64,000 bases of DNA from Phaeobacter sp. G2. Its GTDB lineage: Bacteria; Pseudomonadota; Alphaproteobacteria; Rhodobacterales; Rhodobacteraceae. The DNA is taken from positions 1 through 64,000 of the forward strand of contig CP104105.1 in NCBI GenBank assembly GCA_025163595.1, read 5' to 3'. The notes below the pieces were generated by a model that worked only from the letters and a program-made list of their open reading frames with translations, had not been told where the DNA came from and did no database searches. Positions 46,072-55,742 of this stretch are shown here, piece by piece. The position numbers and the translations under genes are program-made. Every line of letters starts with the position of its first letter. Within the stretch, counting starts at the first letter, position 1.

Positions 46072-49000
46072 TCCGCCGTTATCTTTTGCCGATGTTTCGA
46101 TCGCTCTATTCGGCGCTCATCCTGCTGGCGATCGCGCTTTCAGCCTGTACCTGGTTTTTTGCGCCCTACATTGGCAGCGCTGACTGGCGTCCCTTTGACG
46201 GCATTCAGGCGCGGGTGATCACCATTGCGGTGATCTGGGTCCTGACCCTGCTGATCATCGGATTGGTATTCTGGCTGCGACGCCGCCGTGACCGAGCGAT
46301 GGCTGACGACATGGTCGAAGCCGCAGATGTTGTCGATGATGACGATGTGATGCTGGAAGAAATCGGCGAGCTGCGTGGAAAATTCAAGCAGGCGATGGCA
46401 GAGCTGCGCAAGTCCAAAAACGGGCGGCGGCATCTGAATGTGCTGCCTTGGTATGTGATCATTGGCCCGCCGGGATCAGGGAAAACCACGGCCATTGTGA
46501 ACTCGGGCCTGCAGTTTCCCCTGGCGGACAAGCTGGGCAAAGCCGCCATTGGTGGTGTTGGCGGCACGCGCAACTGTGATTGGTGGTTCACCAATGACGC
46601 GGTGCTGATCGACACCGCCGGGCGCTATACCACACAGGAAAGCGACGCAGAGGCAGACAATGTCGCCTGGCTTGGCTTTTTGGGCCTGTTGAAAAAGTAC
46701 CGCAAGCGCCAGCCAATCAATGGGGCTTTGGTGGCGATCTCGCTGTCGGATCTTTCGCTGCAGGACGAGATGACACAAAAATCCCATGCCCAGGCTGTGC
46801 GGCGGCGCTTGTCTGAGCTGCGCGAACGGCTTGGGGTGCGCTTTCCGGTCTATGTTCTGTTCACCAAGGCCGACCTCATCGCGGGCTTTCAGGAGTATTT
46901 TGACACTCTTGGCAAAGAAGAGCGCGAGCAGGTCTGGGGCTTTACCCTGCCGCTGATCAAAAGCAAAAAAGACGCCGCCGCAATTGAGCATTTTGACGAG
47001 GAGTTTGCAGGGCTTCTGGGGCAGATGAATGCGCAGCTGTTGGAGAAAATGCAGGCAGAAACCGATCATCAGCGCCGCGCGCTGGTGGCAGGTTTCCCGT
47101 CGCAGCTGGCCTCGATGCGGGCCGTGGCCAAAGAGTTTCTGACCGAGGTCTTTCAGGACAACCGTTATGAGCAACGCCAGATGCTGCGAGGGGTCTATTT
47201 CACCTCCGGGACTCAGGAAGGGACGCCGATTGACCGGCTGATGCTGGGCATGGCGCAGACCTTTGGCATTGGACGGCAAGCCATCGGCACCGGCCAGGGG
47301 ACGGGGCGGTCCTTTTTCCTGACCCGCTTGTTTGAAGGCGTGTTGTTCCCCGAGGCCGGCCTGGTTTCCGCAGATGACAAGGTTGAGCGCCGCTATCGTT
47401 GGACGCGGCGCGCGGCGATTACCGCAACTGTACTGGTGGCTGCGGCCATGGGCGGGCTTTGGGTGAATTCCTTCTTTCAGAACGCCGAGTTCATTCGTAA
47501 GGCCGAGGCGCAGGTTGTCGAGTATCAGGCTAGGGCCGCAACCCTGCCAGCCAGTCCAGTGGGCGATACCGATCTTGTGCCGGTGGCGGAGGCACTTAAC
47601 TTGCTGCGTGACATGCCGGGCAATCCGGTGTTGTCAGATCCGCAGCCTGAACGCGCCATGACATATGGCCTGTATCAGGGCGAGGTCATTGGCACCCAGA
47701 CGGCACAGACCTATCGCGCCGCGCTGAACCAACGCCTGTTGCCGCGGCTTCTGGTGCGTCTGGAAGAACAAATTGCAGGTAATGTGAACAATCCTGATGT
47801 GCTGTATGAAGCGCTGAAGATCTATTTGATGCTGGGCCTGCAGGGGCCGATGAATCCGGATCTGGTCAAGGAATGGATGCGGCTGGATTGGGAATTGGTG
47901 GCCTATCCTGGCGCCGCACGTGGGCAGATGCGCAATGACTTGATGGATCATTTGTCGGCGCTGCTGTCGCAACCGATGGAAGAGATCGCCCTGAACGGTC
48001 CACTGGTGGAGCAGGCGCAGAATATCCTGTCGGAAATGCCGCTGGCACAGCGGGTTTACAACGGGATCATCAATTCCAATCAGGCGACCAGCCTGCCAAA
48101 ATGGCGTTTGACCGAAATTGGCGGTCCTTCGGTAAAGCGGGTCCTTGTGCGCAGCTCTGGTAAGCCGCTGAACGAAGGTGTCGAGGGTATTTTTACCTAT
48201 GACGGCTTTAACAACGTGTTTTTGCCCGAAGCGGTGAGTGTTTCCGAACGGGTACAGAATGAGGCCTGGGTTCTGGGCGAACGGGCGGGGGATGGCCAAA
48301 GTGAAGCGGCGCTTTTGGCGTTGAGCCGCGATGTGCTGGATCTCTATTACAACGATTATATCAGCCGCTATGACCAGATCTTGGGGGATGTTGATATCGT
48401 GCCGCTGGAGTCGCTCAGCCATGCGGTTGAAGTGACAAATGTCCTGTCCGGGCCGACCTCGCCGATTATGAATATCCTGACGGAAATCAGCCGCGAAACC
48501 CGGCTGGCCGAGGATCGATCAGCACTGGATTCCGCTTCGCTGAACGAGGGTGTTTCCCAGGTTGTCGGCATCGAAACCCGGTCGGGTATGTCCATTCAGG
48601 GGCAAATTCTGCTGGAAGCTCTGATCAATTCTGCCGCCAACGCGCCAGGAGAGGCCCCCAAACCGCCAGGGTCCTATGTGCAGGAACGCTTTCAGTGGCT
48701 GCACGATCTGGTGGTCCGGCTAGAGGGGCAGCCTTCGCGGTTGGATGACCTGATGGGGTCTTTGCAACTGGTCTATCAAGAGCTGAACAAGATGTCGTTC
48801 AGCGGTGTGGCCTCGGGGGAAAGTGGTCAGGCGCTGCTGCAATTCCAGCAGACGGCGTCGCGGATTGACGGGCCTATTCAACGCTGGGCAACACAGATTT
48901 CGGCGGGCTCGTCTGGCATTACATCCGAGGGCACGCGGGCGTCGATCAACGCGCGCTGGCAATCTGCGGTACTGCCGTTTTGTCAAAAGGCCCTGGACAA

Positions 49001-49640
49001 CCGCTATCCGTTCAACCGGCGTGCGCGGGCGGATGTGGCGATGGTGGACTTTGCCAAGCTTTTTGCCCCGGGTGGGCTTATCGACGGGTTTTTTGATGAA
49101 AACCTGCTGAAATATGTCGATACCCGCAGCCGGCCCTGGACCTGGAAACGGGTGAATGACGTTGATCTGGGGATTAGCCAAGCAGTGTTGCAGCAGATGC
49201 AATATGCCGCTGAAATCCGTGATGCCTTCTTTAATGGGGCGGCTAATCCTTCAGTTCAGTTTCAGATCACCCCAAAGGCGCTGGACCCCAAGGCGAAAGA
49301 AGTTCTGCTGGAAATTGACGGGTCAAAGGTCAGTTACAATCACCGCATGGGGCAACCGACACCGGTGGCGGTGAACTGGCCCGGATCCGTTGGCCTGGCC
49401 CGGATTACCCTGCTGCCGCAGCGGCGTGGCAATGAAAACACCCTGTCGCGTGATGGGCCCTGGGCCTGGTTCCGGCTGCTGGATGCGGCAGAGGTGCGGC
49501 GCACCAATGTCAGCGACCGACGCCGGGTGAACTTCCGTGTTGGCGGCCGCCTGGCCCTGTTTGAGTTGCAATCGGGATCGGTGGTGAACCCCTTTGCCCT
49601 GCCTGCCATGGCAAAATTCCGCTGCCCGAAGTCGATGTGA
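46068..49640 (+). CDS. tssM: T6SS membrane protein TssM (IcmF family)
   Basis: A 1190-residue IcmF/TssM protein. Two N-terminal membrane helices (about 9-30 and 47-69), a cytoplasmic NTPase-like domain with intact Walker A GPPGSGKTT near residue 133 and LIDTAGRYTTQ, and a third membrane helix near 448-468 (ITATVLVAAAMGGLWVNS). The rest is the periplasmic domain, with FFDENLLKYVDTRSRPWTWK near residue 1010. It forms the inner-membrane-spanning core with TssL. Its stop shares one base with the tagF start. Confidence 0.95.
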   Translation: MIRRYLLPMFRSLYSALILLAIALSACTWFFAPYIGSADWRPFDGIQARVITIAVIWVLTLLIIGLVFWLRRRRDRAMADDMVEAADVVDDDDVMLEEIGELRGKFKQAMAELRKSKNGRRHLNVLPWYVIIGPPGSGKTTAIVNSGLQFPLADKLGKAAIGGVGGTRNCDWWFTNDAVLIDTAGRYTTQESDAEADNVAWLGFLGLLKKYRKRQPINGALVAISLSDLSLQDEMTQKSHAQAVRRRLSELRERLGVRFPVYVLFTKADLIAGFQEYFDTLGKEEREQVWGFTLPLIKSKKDAAAIEHFDEEFAGLLGQMNAQLLEKMQAETDHQRRALVAGFPSQLASMRAVAKEFLTEVFQDNRYEQRQMLRGVYFTSGTQEGTPIDRLMLGMAQTFGIGRQAIGTGQGTGRSFFLTRLFEGVLFPEAGLVSADDKVERRYRWTRRAAITATVLVAAAMGGLWVNSFFQNAEFIRKAEAQVVEYQARAATLPASPVGDTDLVPVAEALNLLRDMPGNPVLSDPQPERAMTYGLYQGEVIGTQTAQTYRAALNQRLLPRLLVRLEEQIAGNVNNPDVLYEALKIYLMLGLQGPMNPDLVKEWMRLDWELVAYPGAARGQMRNDLMDHLSALLSQPMEEIALNGPLVEQAQNILSEMPLAQRVYNGIINSNQATSLPKWRLTEIGGPSVKRVLVRSSGKPLNEGVEGIFTYDGFNNVFLPEAVSVSERVQNEAWVLGERAGDGQSEAALLALSRDVLDLYYNDYISRYDQILGDVDIVPLESLSHAVEVTNVLSGPTSPIMNILTEISRETRLAEDRSALDSASLNEGVSQVVGIETRSGMSIQGQILLEALINSAANAPGEAPKPPGSYVQERFQWLHDLVVRLEGQPSRLDDLMGSLQLVYQELNKMSFSGVASGESGQALLQFQQTASRIDGPIQRWATQISAGSSGITSEGTRASINARWQSAVLPFCQKALDNRYPFNRRARADVAMVDFAKLFAPGGLIDGFFDENLLKYVDTRSRPWTWKRVNDVDLGISQAVLQQMQYAAEIRDAFFNGAANPSVQFQITPKALDPKAKEVLLEIDGSKVSYNHRMGQPTPVAVNWPGSVGLARITLLPQRRGNENTLSRDGPWAWFRLLDAAEVRRTNVSDRRRVNFRVGGRLALFELQSGSVVNPFALPAMAKFRCPKSM

Positions 49641-50326
49641 TGGCGGCGGGGTTTGGAGCCTTTGGCAAGATGCCCGACGTCGGAGATTTCTTCCGGATCA
49701 ATGTGGCGGGTGGATTTGTGCGGGTTTGGGACAACTGGGTGCAGCAGCTGATGATGGAGGGGCAGGCCCAGTACGGTGCGGGGTTCGACAGCCACTATAT
49801 GTCGGCGCCGCTATGGCGGTTCACCCTGGCGGCTGGCCTGGCTGGCCCCAGCAAGATCATGGGGGTTTTGATGCCCTCGGTGGATCGTGTTGGCCGTCGG
49901 TTTCCGCTGACGCTGGTATTGCCGTTGGAGACCCCGGGGCCGCCGGCGCTGGATCATCTGCGCGAGGGGGCCTTGTTTGAAAAGCTGGAAGACATCGCGC
50001 TTTCGACGCTTGAAAATGGCATGACAATAACCCGGCTAGAACAACAACTCCAATCTCTGGAGGTGCCGGGATTGCGCGCATCCGTTCCTCTGCGGCAGCA
50101 GGGGGAGACGCTGGTTCTGACGGGAAGCGGCGGTGACGATTCTCTGGTTGCGATCCATCTTGCTGGCGCCCTGCTGGCAAAACAGGTGCCAGGCGGCGGG
50201 GTCTGGAGCACCTACCTGGAGAGTGGGCCGCGGATGATGGTCAGACCGGATTTGCCCCTAGGACATGCGGGGTCTGGGTTGTTTGATCTTGCGGCACCAA
50301 TATGGCGGGAGGCCCAACCGATATGA
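49640..50326 (+). CDS. tagF: T6SS negative regulator TagF
   Basis: A 228-residue TagF (ImpM family). It begins with FGAFGKMPDVGDFFRINV, the family signature, and includes SKIMGVLMPSVDRVGRRFPL. TagF restrains T6SS firing after assembly, often by sequestering Fha. Here it is a separate gene directly coupled to the phosphatase gene (four-base ATGA overlap), while in some rhizobia the two are fused. Confidence 0.92.
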   Translation: MAAGFGAFGKMPDVGDFFRINVAGGFVRVWDNWVQQLMMEGQAQYGAGFDSHYMSAPLWRFTLAAGLAGPSKIMGVLMPSVDRVGRRFPLTLVLPLETPGPPALDHLREGALFEKLEDIALSTLENGMTITRLEQQLQSLEVPGLRASVPLRQQGETLVLTGSGGDDSLVAIHLAGALLAKQVPGGGVWSTYLESGPRMMVRPDLPLGHAGSGLFDLAAPIWREAQPI

Positions 50327-51045
50327 CAAATGATAAGACATACCGTTTTGCGGCGCAGACCCATGTGGGGCTGAAACGAAAGGTCAATGAGGATGCGATC
50401 CTTGCCTTGCCAGACCATGATATCTGGTTGATCTCTGACGGGATGGGCGGGCATCAGGCCGGAGATTTCGCAAGCGCCTTGATTGTCGACACTGTAGCGA
50501 CGCTGCCGCTTGGGCTGGACCCGGCTGCAAAGATGCACGGGCTGCGCGACAGAATACAAAACGCCCACCACGCCATCCAGGCCGAGGCCGCAGCGCGTGG
50601 CGGTGGCACGATTGGCGCGACGGTTGTGGCGCTGATCCTGGCGAACGGTCATTTTGTTTGCCTTTGGGCCGGGGACAGCCGGATCTATAGGCTGCGAAAT
50701 GGTACGATCGAGATGCTGACCAGCGATCATTCCGCCGTGGCTGATTTCGTTCTGGCGGGCAAGATGACCTGGGACGAAGCCGATCAACACCCCCACGCCA
50801 ATGCGATCACCCGCGCCGTTGGGGTGGGTGACGCGCTGGAACTGGATAAGGTTCGGGGTATGGTCGAAAGCGGGGACCGGTTCCTGATCTGCTCTGACGG
50901 TTTGACCAAATACGCGACCTTTCCCATTCTGCAGGAGGTGCTTTCGACAGCACCGCTGGAAACCGTTGGTGATCGCCTGTTGCAGATCGCCCTGGAGGGC
51001 GGTGGAGCCGACAATATCTCCCACATTATTGTCGATGTGATTTGA
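50323..51045 (+). CDS. pppA: T6SS PP2C-type phosphatase PppA
   Basis: A 240-residue PPM/PP2C Ser/Thr phosphatase. Metal-binding motifs are present: KVNEDAI near the N-terminus, WLISDGMGGHQAGDFAS, WAGDSRIYRLR, ICSDGLTKY and ADNISHIIVDV at the end. It reverses PpkA phosphorylation of Fha and other targets. It is the last gene of the T6SS operon and converges with ppkA. The ATG at 50323 (GGGAGG upstream) is preferred to an earlier in-frame start. Confidence 0.94.
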   Translation: MTNDKTYRFAAQTHVGLKRKVNEDAILALPDHDIWLISDGMGGHQAGDFASALIVDTVATLPLGLDPAAKMHGLRDRIQNAHHAIQAEAAARGGGTIGATVVALILANGHFVCLWAGDSRIYRLRNGTIEMLTSDHSAVADFVLAGKMTWDEADQHPHANAITRAVGVGDALELDKVRGMVESGDRFLICSDGLTKYATFPILQEVLSTAPLETVGDRLLQIALEGGGADNISHIIVDVI

Positions 51046-51052
51046 CGTAATA

Positions 51053-51080
51053 AAAAAACCGCGATGCTTTGATAGCGGAT
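51053..51080 (-). terminator. Possible terminator for ppkA
   Basis: On the minus strand a short CCGC/GCGG stem is followed by a run of seven T's, in the 102-base gap between convergent ppkA and pppA. The stem is only four pairs, so support is moderate. Confidence 0.35.
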
Positions 51081-51147
51081 TTTCCTGAGGTTTCCCTTGG
51101 GGAGGCCGTGAGTGCGCCAGCAGTATCGAGAGCCTGACGCCTTGTCG

Positions 51148-53316
51148 TTATGGCAGGGCTGTTTCCAATATCTTGCTGTCCATAGAGAGGATCAACCCGG
51201 CATCCCGTGCGCTGTTTTCCTTGAGAGCTTCGGCAAAGCCAACGGCACTTTCGGAGGTTGGGCGCAGCCCGGCGAACAAGGGTTCCGATGAATGCAGAAC
51301 CAAAACCCGGCTTTTGCCTAGGGTGCTATCGTCAACCCGGAAGGCAAGGCCACCATTCAGGGCAGATTCCGCCAGGGTATAGGCCACGCGCACAGAGAGT
51401 GGGCCCGTTGTGTCACCGCGCAGCTCCGCAATCGAATTCTGTTGACGCGAGAGATTGGGCAGCAAGTGGAAGACATTGCCAGAGACATCAAGGATGGAAA
51501 CCGTCAGAAATCCTGAAGTGATTGAGGCCGGCAGTTTTACATCAATAACCGGGTTTTCGCCGACAAAGAAACGACCCGAAGGATTGGGCGTACTTTCATT
51601 GCCGGTGCTGAATACCACATCTATTTTTCCTGTGGGTGCCTTGGGCAACGCCGCTTCGACAATGCAGAGCGAGGGGTTCAGGATCTCAACCTTCAGGGCG
51701 ATCTTGCGGTTTCCGACGAGACCGCGCAGGGCGTCGAACATCCGAACACGGGTCTCCGATCCGGCAAGCCGCCCGGTTACGGTGATTGTATCCTCGGGGC
51801 CAAATCCGCCCCCCACAGAGCCAGGACTGACATTTAGCGGTCCGCAGTCTTCAAAGCCGCCAACCAGGCCGCGGACCTGTGAAATGGCCACAACGGGTAG
51901 CCGATAGGTGATTTGCACGGCTCCGTCCAAACCACCCGGCAGCCCGTCTGCGAATTTGGCGTTCAGCGCGGCGGCCAGATCCGGGTCACTAGTGATTCCG
52001 CTCAGCTTTGCCTGATTGTCGCTGACCGTCAGCCGCCACTGCTGAAGATCCGACAGCGGGCGAACTGTCGCCAGAACATCCTGGGCCCAGCTATCGGAAA
52101 TCGCCCCGCTTGAGAGGGAGATATCGGCTTGCTCCACCAGATCGGCCAGCGCAGTTCGACTGTCTTCAGAGGGCATATTGCCGACCGCGCGGGTTGGGCC
52201 GGTTTTTGGCTTTTCAACAATCAATGTAAAAGGCTGCGCCACGGGGTAGCTCGGCCCCAACAAGGGATCAAGCAGGCCGGAGAAAAAGGCCCCCACCCCA
52301 GCGCCAACAAAGGCAAGTATCGCGACCAGAACCAGGATAGGCGCCTTGCTCCGGCCGCCTTCGGCTTTGGATGGTTTCTTTGGGGGGGATTGGGGCGTTT
52401 TCTTTGCGGCGGCTGCTGCATTTGGGACGATGATTGTGGCCTCATCCGCAGGCGGTGCAGCCTCTGGCTCAATCGCTGCGTTGGGGTCGTTTTCGACGCG
52501 ATCAAGAAAGGTCAGCACATCAGCTGCACTGCCGAGACGCCTGTCCGGATCCGGGTCGCACATCCGTTCGATAAGCTGTTTGAACGGCGTTGGCAGCCCC
52601 TCGGTATTCAGTGGCTTTTGTTTGTTTTCAACAACTTCCATTGGGTTGGCACCCAAGGACGGCGCGGCGCCGCGGAAATTAGCCAATAACAGCGCCCCCA
52701 GCGAATAGATATCGGCACGGGCATCCGTATTGCCCGACAGCTGTTCAGGCGCTGCATAGGAGTATTTGCCTGCAAATTCATTGCCAACAATGGTTTGGGC
52801 GCCAGGGTTGGTATCCTTGGCAATGCCAAAGTCAATAATAACAGCCTGTGCCGGATTGCCATCGCGCAGGATAATATTGTCTGGGCTCAGATCTCGGTGG
52901 ACGATATTGCGGGCATGTGCCGCTTTCAGGCCTTCTGCGACGCGCCGACAGATGATCAAAAGATCGGCTGCATCCATAGGCCCCTGTTTGAGTTTCTTGT
53001 CCAGGCCAGGTCCGTCGATGTAGTCCATCAGCAGGTATATATGGCCATCTGGTGTGCGATGATTTTCCGAATACCGCACCACGGCATCATGGCGTATTTC
53101 GCGGATGTTTTCCTCGCGGGCCATAAGGACGGTAAAATCCTCATTCCCGGAGAATTCCTGTTTGAGAACCTTGATGGCGACCAGGTTCCCGGAAATCTCC
53201 GAGCGGGCCTTGTAGACGTTGGATGTCCCGCCTCGGCCCAAAAGCATTTCAATTCGATAGGTGTTGTTGAGCAGGTCGCCCGGTTGAAAAAGATCACCGG
53301 GCTGAGAGGTAATCAT
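51148..53316 (-). CDS. ppkA: T6SS Ser/Thr kinase PpkA with DUF4384-like periplasmic domain
   Basis: A 722-residue transmembrane kinase. The kinase domain (about 20-275) is complete: LLGRGGTSNVYKA, VAIKVLK, IVHRDLSPDNI, IIDFGIAKD, AAPEQLSG. A membrane helix follows (about 324-346, ILVLVAILAFVGAGVGAFF). The periplasmic part (about 355-722) ends in a DUF4384-like region with VSILDVSGNVFHLLPN and HSSEPLFAGLRPTSES, closely paralleling the TonB-like protein at 16981-18483. PpkA phosphorylates Fha to activate the T6SS; the periplasmic part presumably senses an envelope signal. It is on the opposite strand to the main T6SS operon. Confidence 0.92.
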   Translation of the reverse strand: MITSQPGDLFQPGDLLNNTYRIEMLLGRGGTSNVYKARSEISGNLVAIKVLKQEFSGNEDFTVLMAREENIREIRHDAVVRYSENHRTPDGHIYLLMDYIDGPGLDKKLKQGPMDAADLLIICRRVAEGLKAAHARNIVHRDLSPDNIILRDGNPAQAVIIDFGIAKDTNPGAQTIVGNEFAGKYSYAAPEQLSGNTDARADIYSLGALLLANFRGAAPSLGANPMEVVENKQKPLNTEGLPTPFKQLIERMCDPDPDRRLGSAADVLTFLDRVENDPNAAIEPEAAPPADEATIIVPNAAAAAKKTPQSPPKKPSKAEGGRSKAPILVLVAILAFVGAGVGAFFSGLLDPLLGPSYPVAQPFTLIVEKPKTGPTRAVGNMPSEDSRTALADLVEQADISLSSGAISDSWAQDVLATVRPLSDLQQWRLTVSDNQAKLSGITSDPDLAAALNAKFADGLPGGLDGAVQITYRLPVVAISQVRGLVGGFEDCGPLNVSPGSVGGGFGPEDTITVTGRLAGSETRVRMFDALRGLVGNRKIALKVEILNPSLCIVEAALPKAPTGKIDVVFSTGNESTPNPSGRFFVGENPVIDVKLPASITSGFLTVSILDVSGNVFHLLPNLSRQQNSIAELRGDTTGPLSVRVAYTLAESALNGGLAFRVDDSTLGKSRVLVLHSSEPLFAGLRPTSESAVGFAEALKENSARDAGLILSMDSKILETALP

Positions 53317-53441
53317 CGCAGCCTATCCTTGTGCAAGCTCAGCGCTTTTGCAGCCCTTCCAGACACGGCAGGAAGAGCTATGCAAAACCGGAAAGGATGC
53401 ACATCTTCAGGCCGCAACGGGGCCGGGTTGAATTGCATCTG

Positions 53442-54023
53442 TTAGCCCAGGGCCTGGAATTCTACCCGGCGATTTTCATCTGCCCGGGGGTTGGCTGCAT
53501 TAAAGGGCGCTGCCTCTCCCATGCCGATCGCCTTGAGCATGTTTTCGGCAATGCCGCAGCTGCTGATCAGATGGCGACGGACCTCCTGTGCGCGCAGCAG
53601 GGAAAGCCGTTCATTGTAGCTGGCTGACCCAGAGCTATCCGTATGGCCAATGATCTGGAAAACCGTTCCCTGCAGAAGCTGCATAGACGCGCACATATTC
53701 TCCAGCTTGGGTTGCTGATCAGCCCGCAGCGTGGCGCTATCGAAATCGAAGGAGATCTGCAGATTAATCTGTGATTGCTGATCAACCGGGGAATAATCTG
53801 CGTTGGAGGAAGCCACGGTGGCGGTTTCCTGAGCATCCGATGCCTGTGGCGCTGTTGCAGCGGCGCTTGGCGCAATCACCAATCCCCGGGTTTTTTGCTG
53901 TTGCAGGATCTTGGTAATTTCTTCCACAGACTGGTCGCCACTGTTCGCCTGGGCATGGGCAAGAGAGGCAGGCAATAGCAGAGCAGAACACATGAATGCG
54001 GCGATAATATTGTCGCGGACCAT
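53442..54023 (-). CDS. OmpA-family peptidoglycan-binding protein
   Basis: About 193 residues from ATG 54023; the longer frame upstream lacks a signal peptide at its start. A signal peptide (MCSALLLPASLAHAQA) is followed by a linker and an OmpA C-terminal domain (about 90-193) with LQISFDFDSATLRADQQPKL, IIGHTDSSGSASYNERLS and ENRRVEFQALG. It lies upstream of ppkA on the same strand (125-base gap) and may be a periplasmic partner of the T6SS or its sensor. Confidence 0.85.
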   Translation of the reverse strand: MVRDNIIAAFMCSALLLPASLAHAQANSGDQSVEEITKILQQQKTRGLVIAPSAAATAPQASDAQETATVASSNADYSPVDQQSQINLQISFDFDSATLRADQQPKLENMCASMQLLQGTVFQIIGHTDSSGSASYNERLSLLRAQEVRRHLISSCGIAENMLKAIGMGEAAPFNAANPRADENRRVEFQALG

Positions 54024-54196
54024 AACTTGTCCCTTATACTGAAAAACATTACTTAAAAGACTATACCACATAAATGGTTCTGCCAATGGGCCGGGGTGAA
54101 TAAGAGCCTTGTCGTATGCGGTGAAATTTTTGGTCAAAGGGCTTTACTCGGCTGCGTCCTGCGCCTTGAATGGTTGGGTATTGATTTGAGGGTGTT

Positions 54197-55036
54197 ATGC
54201 GGATTTTACCGGCGATTATTATCTGTATCGGGGTGCTGTTGGCACCTGCGGTCTGGATTGGCTTGAAATGGATGCTTTCCGAAGAGGACTTCCAGGGGGC
54301 ATCGGTTGATTCCACGGCGCGAATCGAAATTGAAATGCTGCGCCAGCAGATCGAGGATCTGCAATTGCGGTTGACCGATCTTCAGACCGAGGTAGCGCGC
54401 CTGCCGCTGGCAAATGGTGGCCAGATTGCGCCGTCCGGTTCGTCTGCCGAAGCCGAGCGCGAGATCTGGGATCAGACCGAAGGGGCGGATCTTGACTATG
54501 CTCAGGTTGTGCTGATTGCCGATCGGGTGAACGTCAATCGCGGCTTACAGGTAACTGGTGGGAAGTATCTCACGGAACGTCTGGGGCGGCCACGGGAAAC
54601 TCTGAACGACACATGCCAGCCGATGACCAACCCCGAGCTGAAGGAAAAATTGGTGACAGAACAAGTTGGCCCAATCCGGGTCAGCATGCTGCGGCCGGCC
54701 ATCGAGAGCCTGAAGGTGGTGTTTGAAAACATCCGACAGGCTGATCCGGATCTCTACAATCGCATCAATACCGCCGGGGCGCTGTGTGTGCGTCGTATCC
54801 GGGGCACCACCAATTCACTGTCCACCCATAGCTATGGTTTGGCTGTTGATCTGAATATTGATGGTCAGTTGGATAATTTTACCGATGGGAAGACCCAATT
54901 GGGGCTGACCATCATGGCGGATTTTTTCTTTGACGAAGGCTGGGTCTGGGGCGCCGGTTTCCGTCGCGAAGACAGCATGCATTTTGAAATCAGCCGTCGC
55001 CAACTGGATGCCTGGATCGCAGAAGGCCGCCTATAG
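54197..55036 (+). CDS. Membrane-anchored M15-type peptidase (extensin/VanY-like)
   Basis: A 279-residue protein. An N-terminal membrane anchor (about 4-26) is followed by a coiled coil (about 42-70, EIEMLRQQIEDLQLRLTDL) and a C-terminal M15/extensin-like domain (about 95-279). Zinc-site residues are present: STHSYGLAVDLN (His and Asp) and EDSMHFEIS (His). Such enzymes cut peptide cross-links of peptidoglycan. It may remodel the wall for the T6SS, or could be an effector, though the membrane anchor argues against secretion through the tube. GAGGGTGTT precedes the start. Confidence 0.78.
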   Translation: MRILPAIIICIGVLLAPAVWIGLKWMLSEEDFQGASVDSTARIEIEMLRQQIEDLQLRLTDLQTEVARLPLANGGQIAPSGSSAEAEREIWDQTEGADLDYAQVVLIADRVNVNRGLQVTGGKYLTERLGRPRETLNDTCQPMTNPELKEKLVTEQVGPIRVSMLRPAIESLKVVFENIRQADPDLYNRINTAGALCVRRIRGTTNSLSTHSYGLAVDLNIDGQLDNFTDGKTQLGLTIMADFFFDEGWVWGAGFRREDSMHFEISRRQLDAWIAEGRL

Positions 55037-55075
55037 GTGACCCTTCTGCGTATCTGGCTTGCAAGGCTCCAGGAC

Positions 55076-55699
55076 TCAGGAGCGCAGCAGAACCTTGTTT
55101 GATCCCAAGGCATTGGCCACCTGCTGATACTGGCTGGCCCGGGCGGCAGACTGCGCAGAGGAGCGTAGCAGTTTGGTCTCAGCCTCTTCAAGGATTGCGA
55201 TGGCCTGTCTGTGGGCGCTAGCGCGTCGGCTTGGGGTGACAGCCACCAAGGGGCGCGTAGAGCGCTGCCCGTCAGGGCTGGTGATGCGGGCGCGCGGCGC
55301 TGTGCGGTCACTATTTGCCCGGGCCAGTTGCCGCAGCTCTTCTGCGGTATCGCGCAAAATCTGTTTCATCTCTTGGTGACCGTGCAGATCTGAAGCATCC
55401 AATACGAGCGTCTCGATGCGCTCAGCCAGACAATCCACAACAAAGCCGCCAGAGTCAGTGCACAGGCTCTTCATCTGCGATATCCGTGTGGACAATTGGG
55501 GGACAGACGAGACTTGGGTTGCCGCAGTTCTGCCGGTTGAAGATGTTCCGCCGCCAGCTTCGCTGCTGCCGCCAGTGCCGCTGCTGCCGCCAGTGCCGCT
55601 GCTGGAACCTTCACCTGTACTTTGCGCTAATACCGGCCCCGCCATGAACAGCAGGACAACACCAACACAAGCAAACATCGTCTTTGATAGTCTAAACAT
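55076..55699 (-). CDS. Unknown secreted protein with Gly/Ser-rich linker
   Basis: A 207-residue protein I do not recognise. Signal peptide (about 8-25, FACVGVVLLFMAGPVLAQ), then a Gly/Ser/Thr-rich stretch (about 26-60) encoded partly by an 18-base tandem repeat, then a helical part with two nearby cysteines (SLCTDSGGFVVDCLAE) and VAVTPSRRASAHRQAI. It is downstream of the caspase-like gene on the same strand, likely in one operon. Confidence 0.6.
   Translation of the reverse strand: MFRLSKTMFACVGVVLLFMAGPVLAQSTGEGSSSGTGGSSGTGGSSEAGGGTSSTGRTAATQVSSVPQLSTRISQMKSLCTDSGGFVVDCLAERIETLVLDASDLHGHQEMKQILRDTAEELRQLARANSDRTAPRARITSPDGQRSTRPLVAVTPSRRASAHRQAIAILEEAETKLLRSSAQSAARASQYQQVANALGSNKVLLRS
55563..55598. 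repeat. 18-base tandem repeat, two perfect copies
   Basis: CTGCTGCCGCCAGTGCCG occurs twice in a row (55563-55580 and 55581-55598), with a partial third. It encodes GTGGSS units of the secreted protein. The 18-base unit is in frame, so slippage would change linker length without frameshift. Confidence 0.75.
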
Positions 55700-55719
55700 A
55701 GTTCTAATTCCTTAAAATT

Positions 55720-55742
55720 GTTCGATTTTCAAATGATCGAAC
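55720..55742 (-). terminator. Possible terminator or attenuator after the second caspase gene
   Basis: GTTCGAT and ATCGAAC form a seven-pair stem around a nine-base loop, followed on the minus strand by AATTTTAAG. It lies between the caspase-like gene stop and the next gene start, so it may partly end transcription. Confidence 0.45.
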
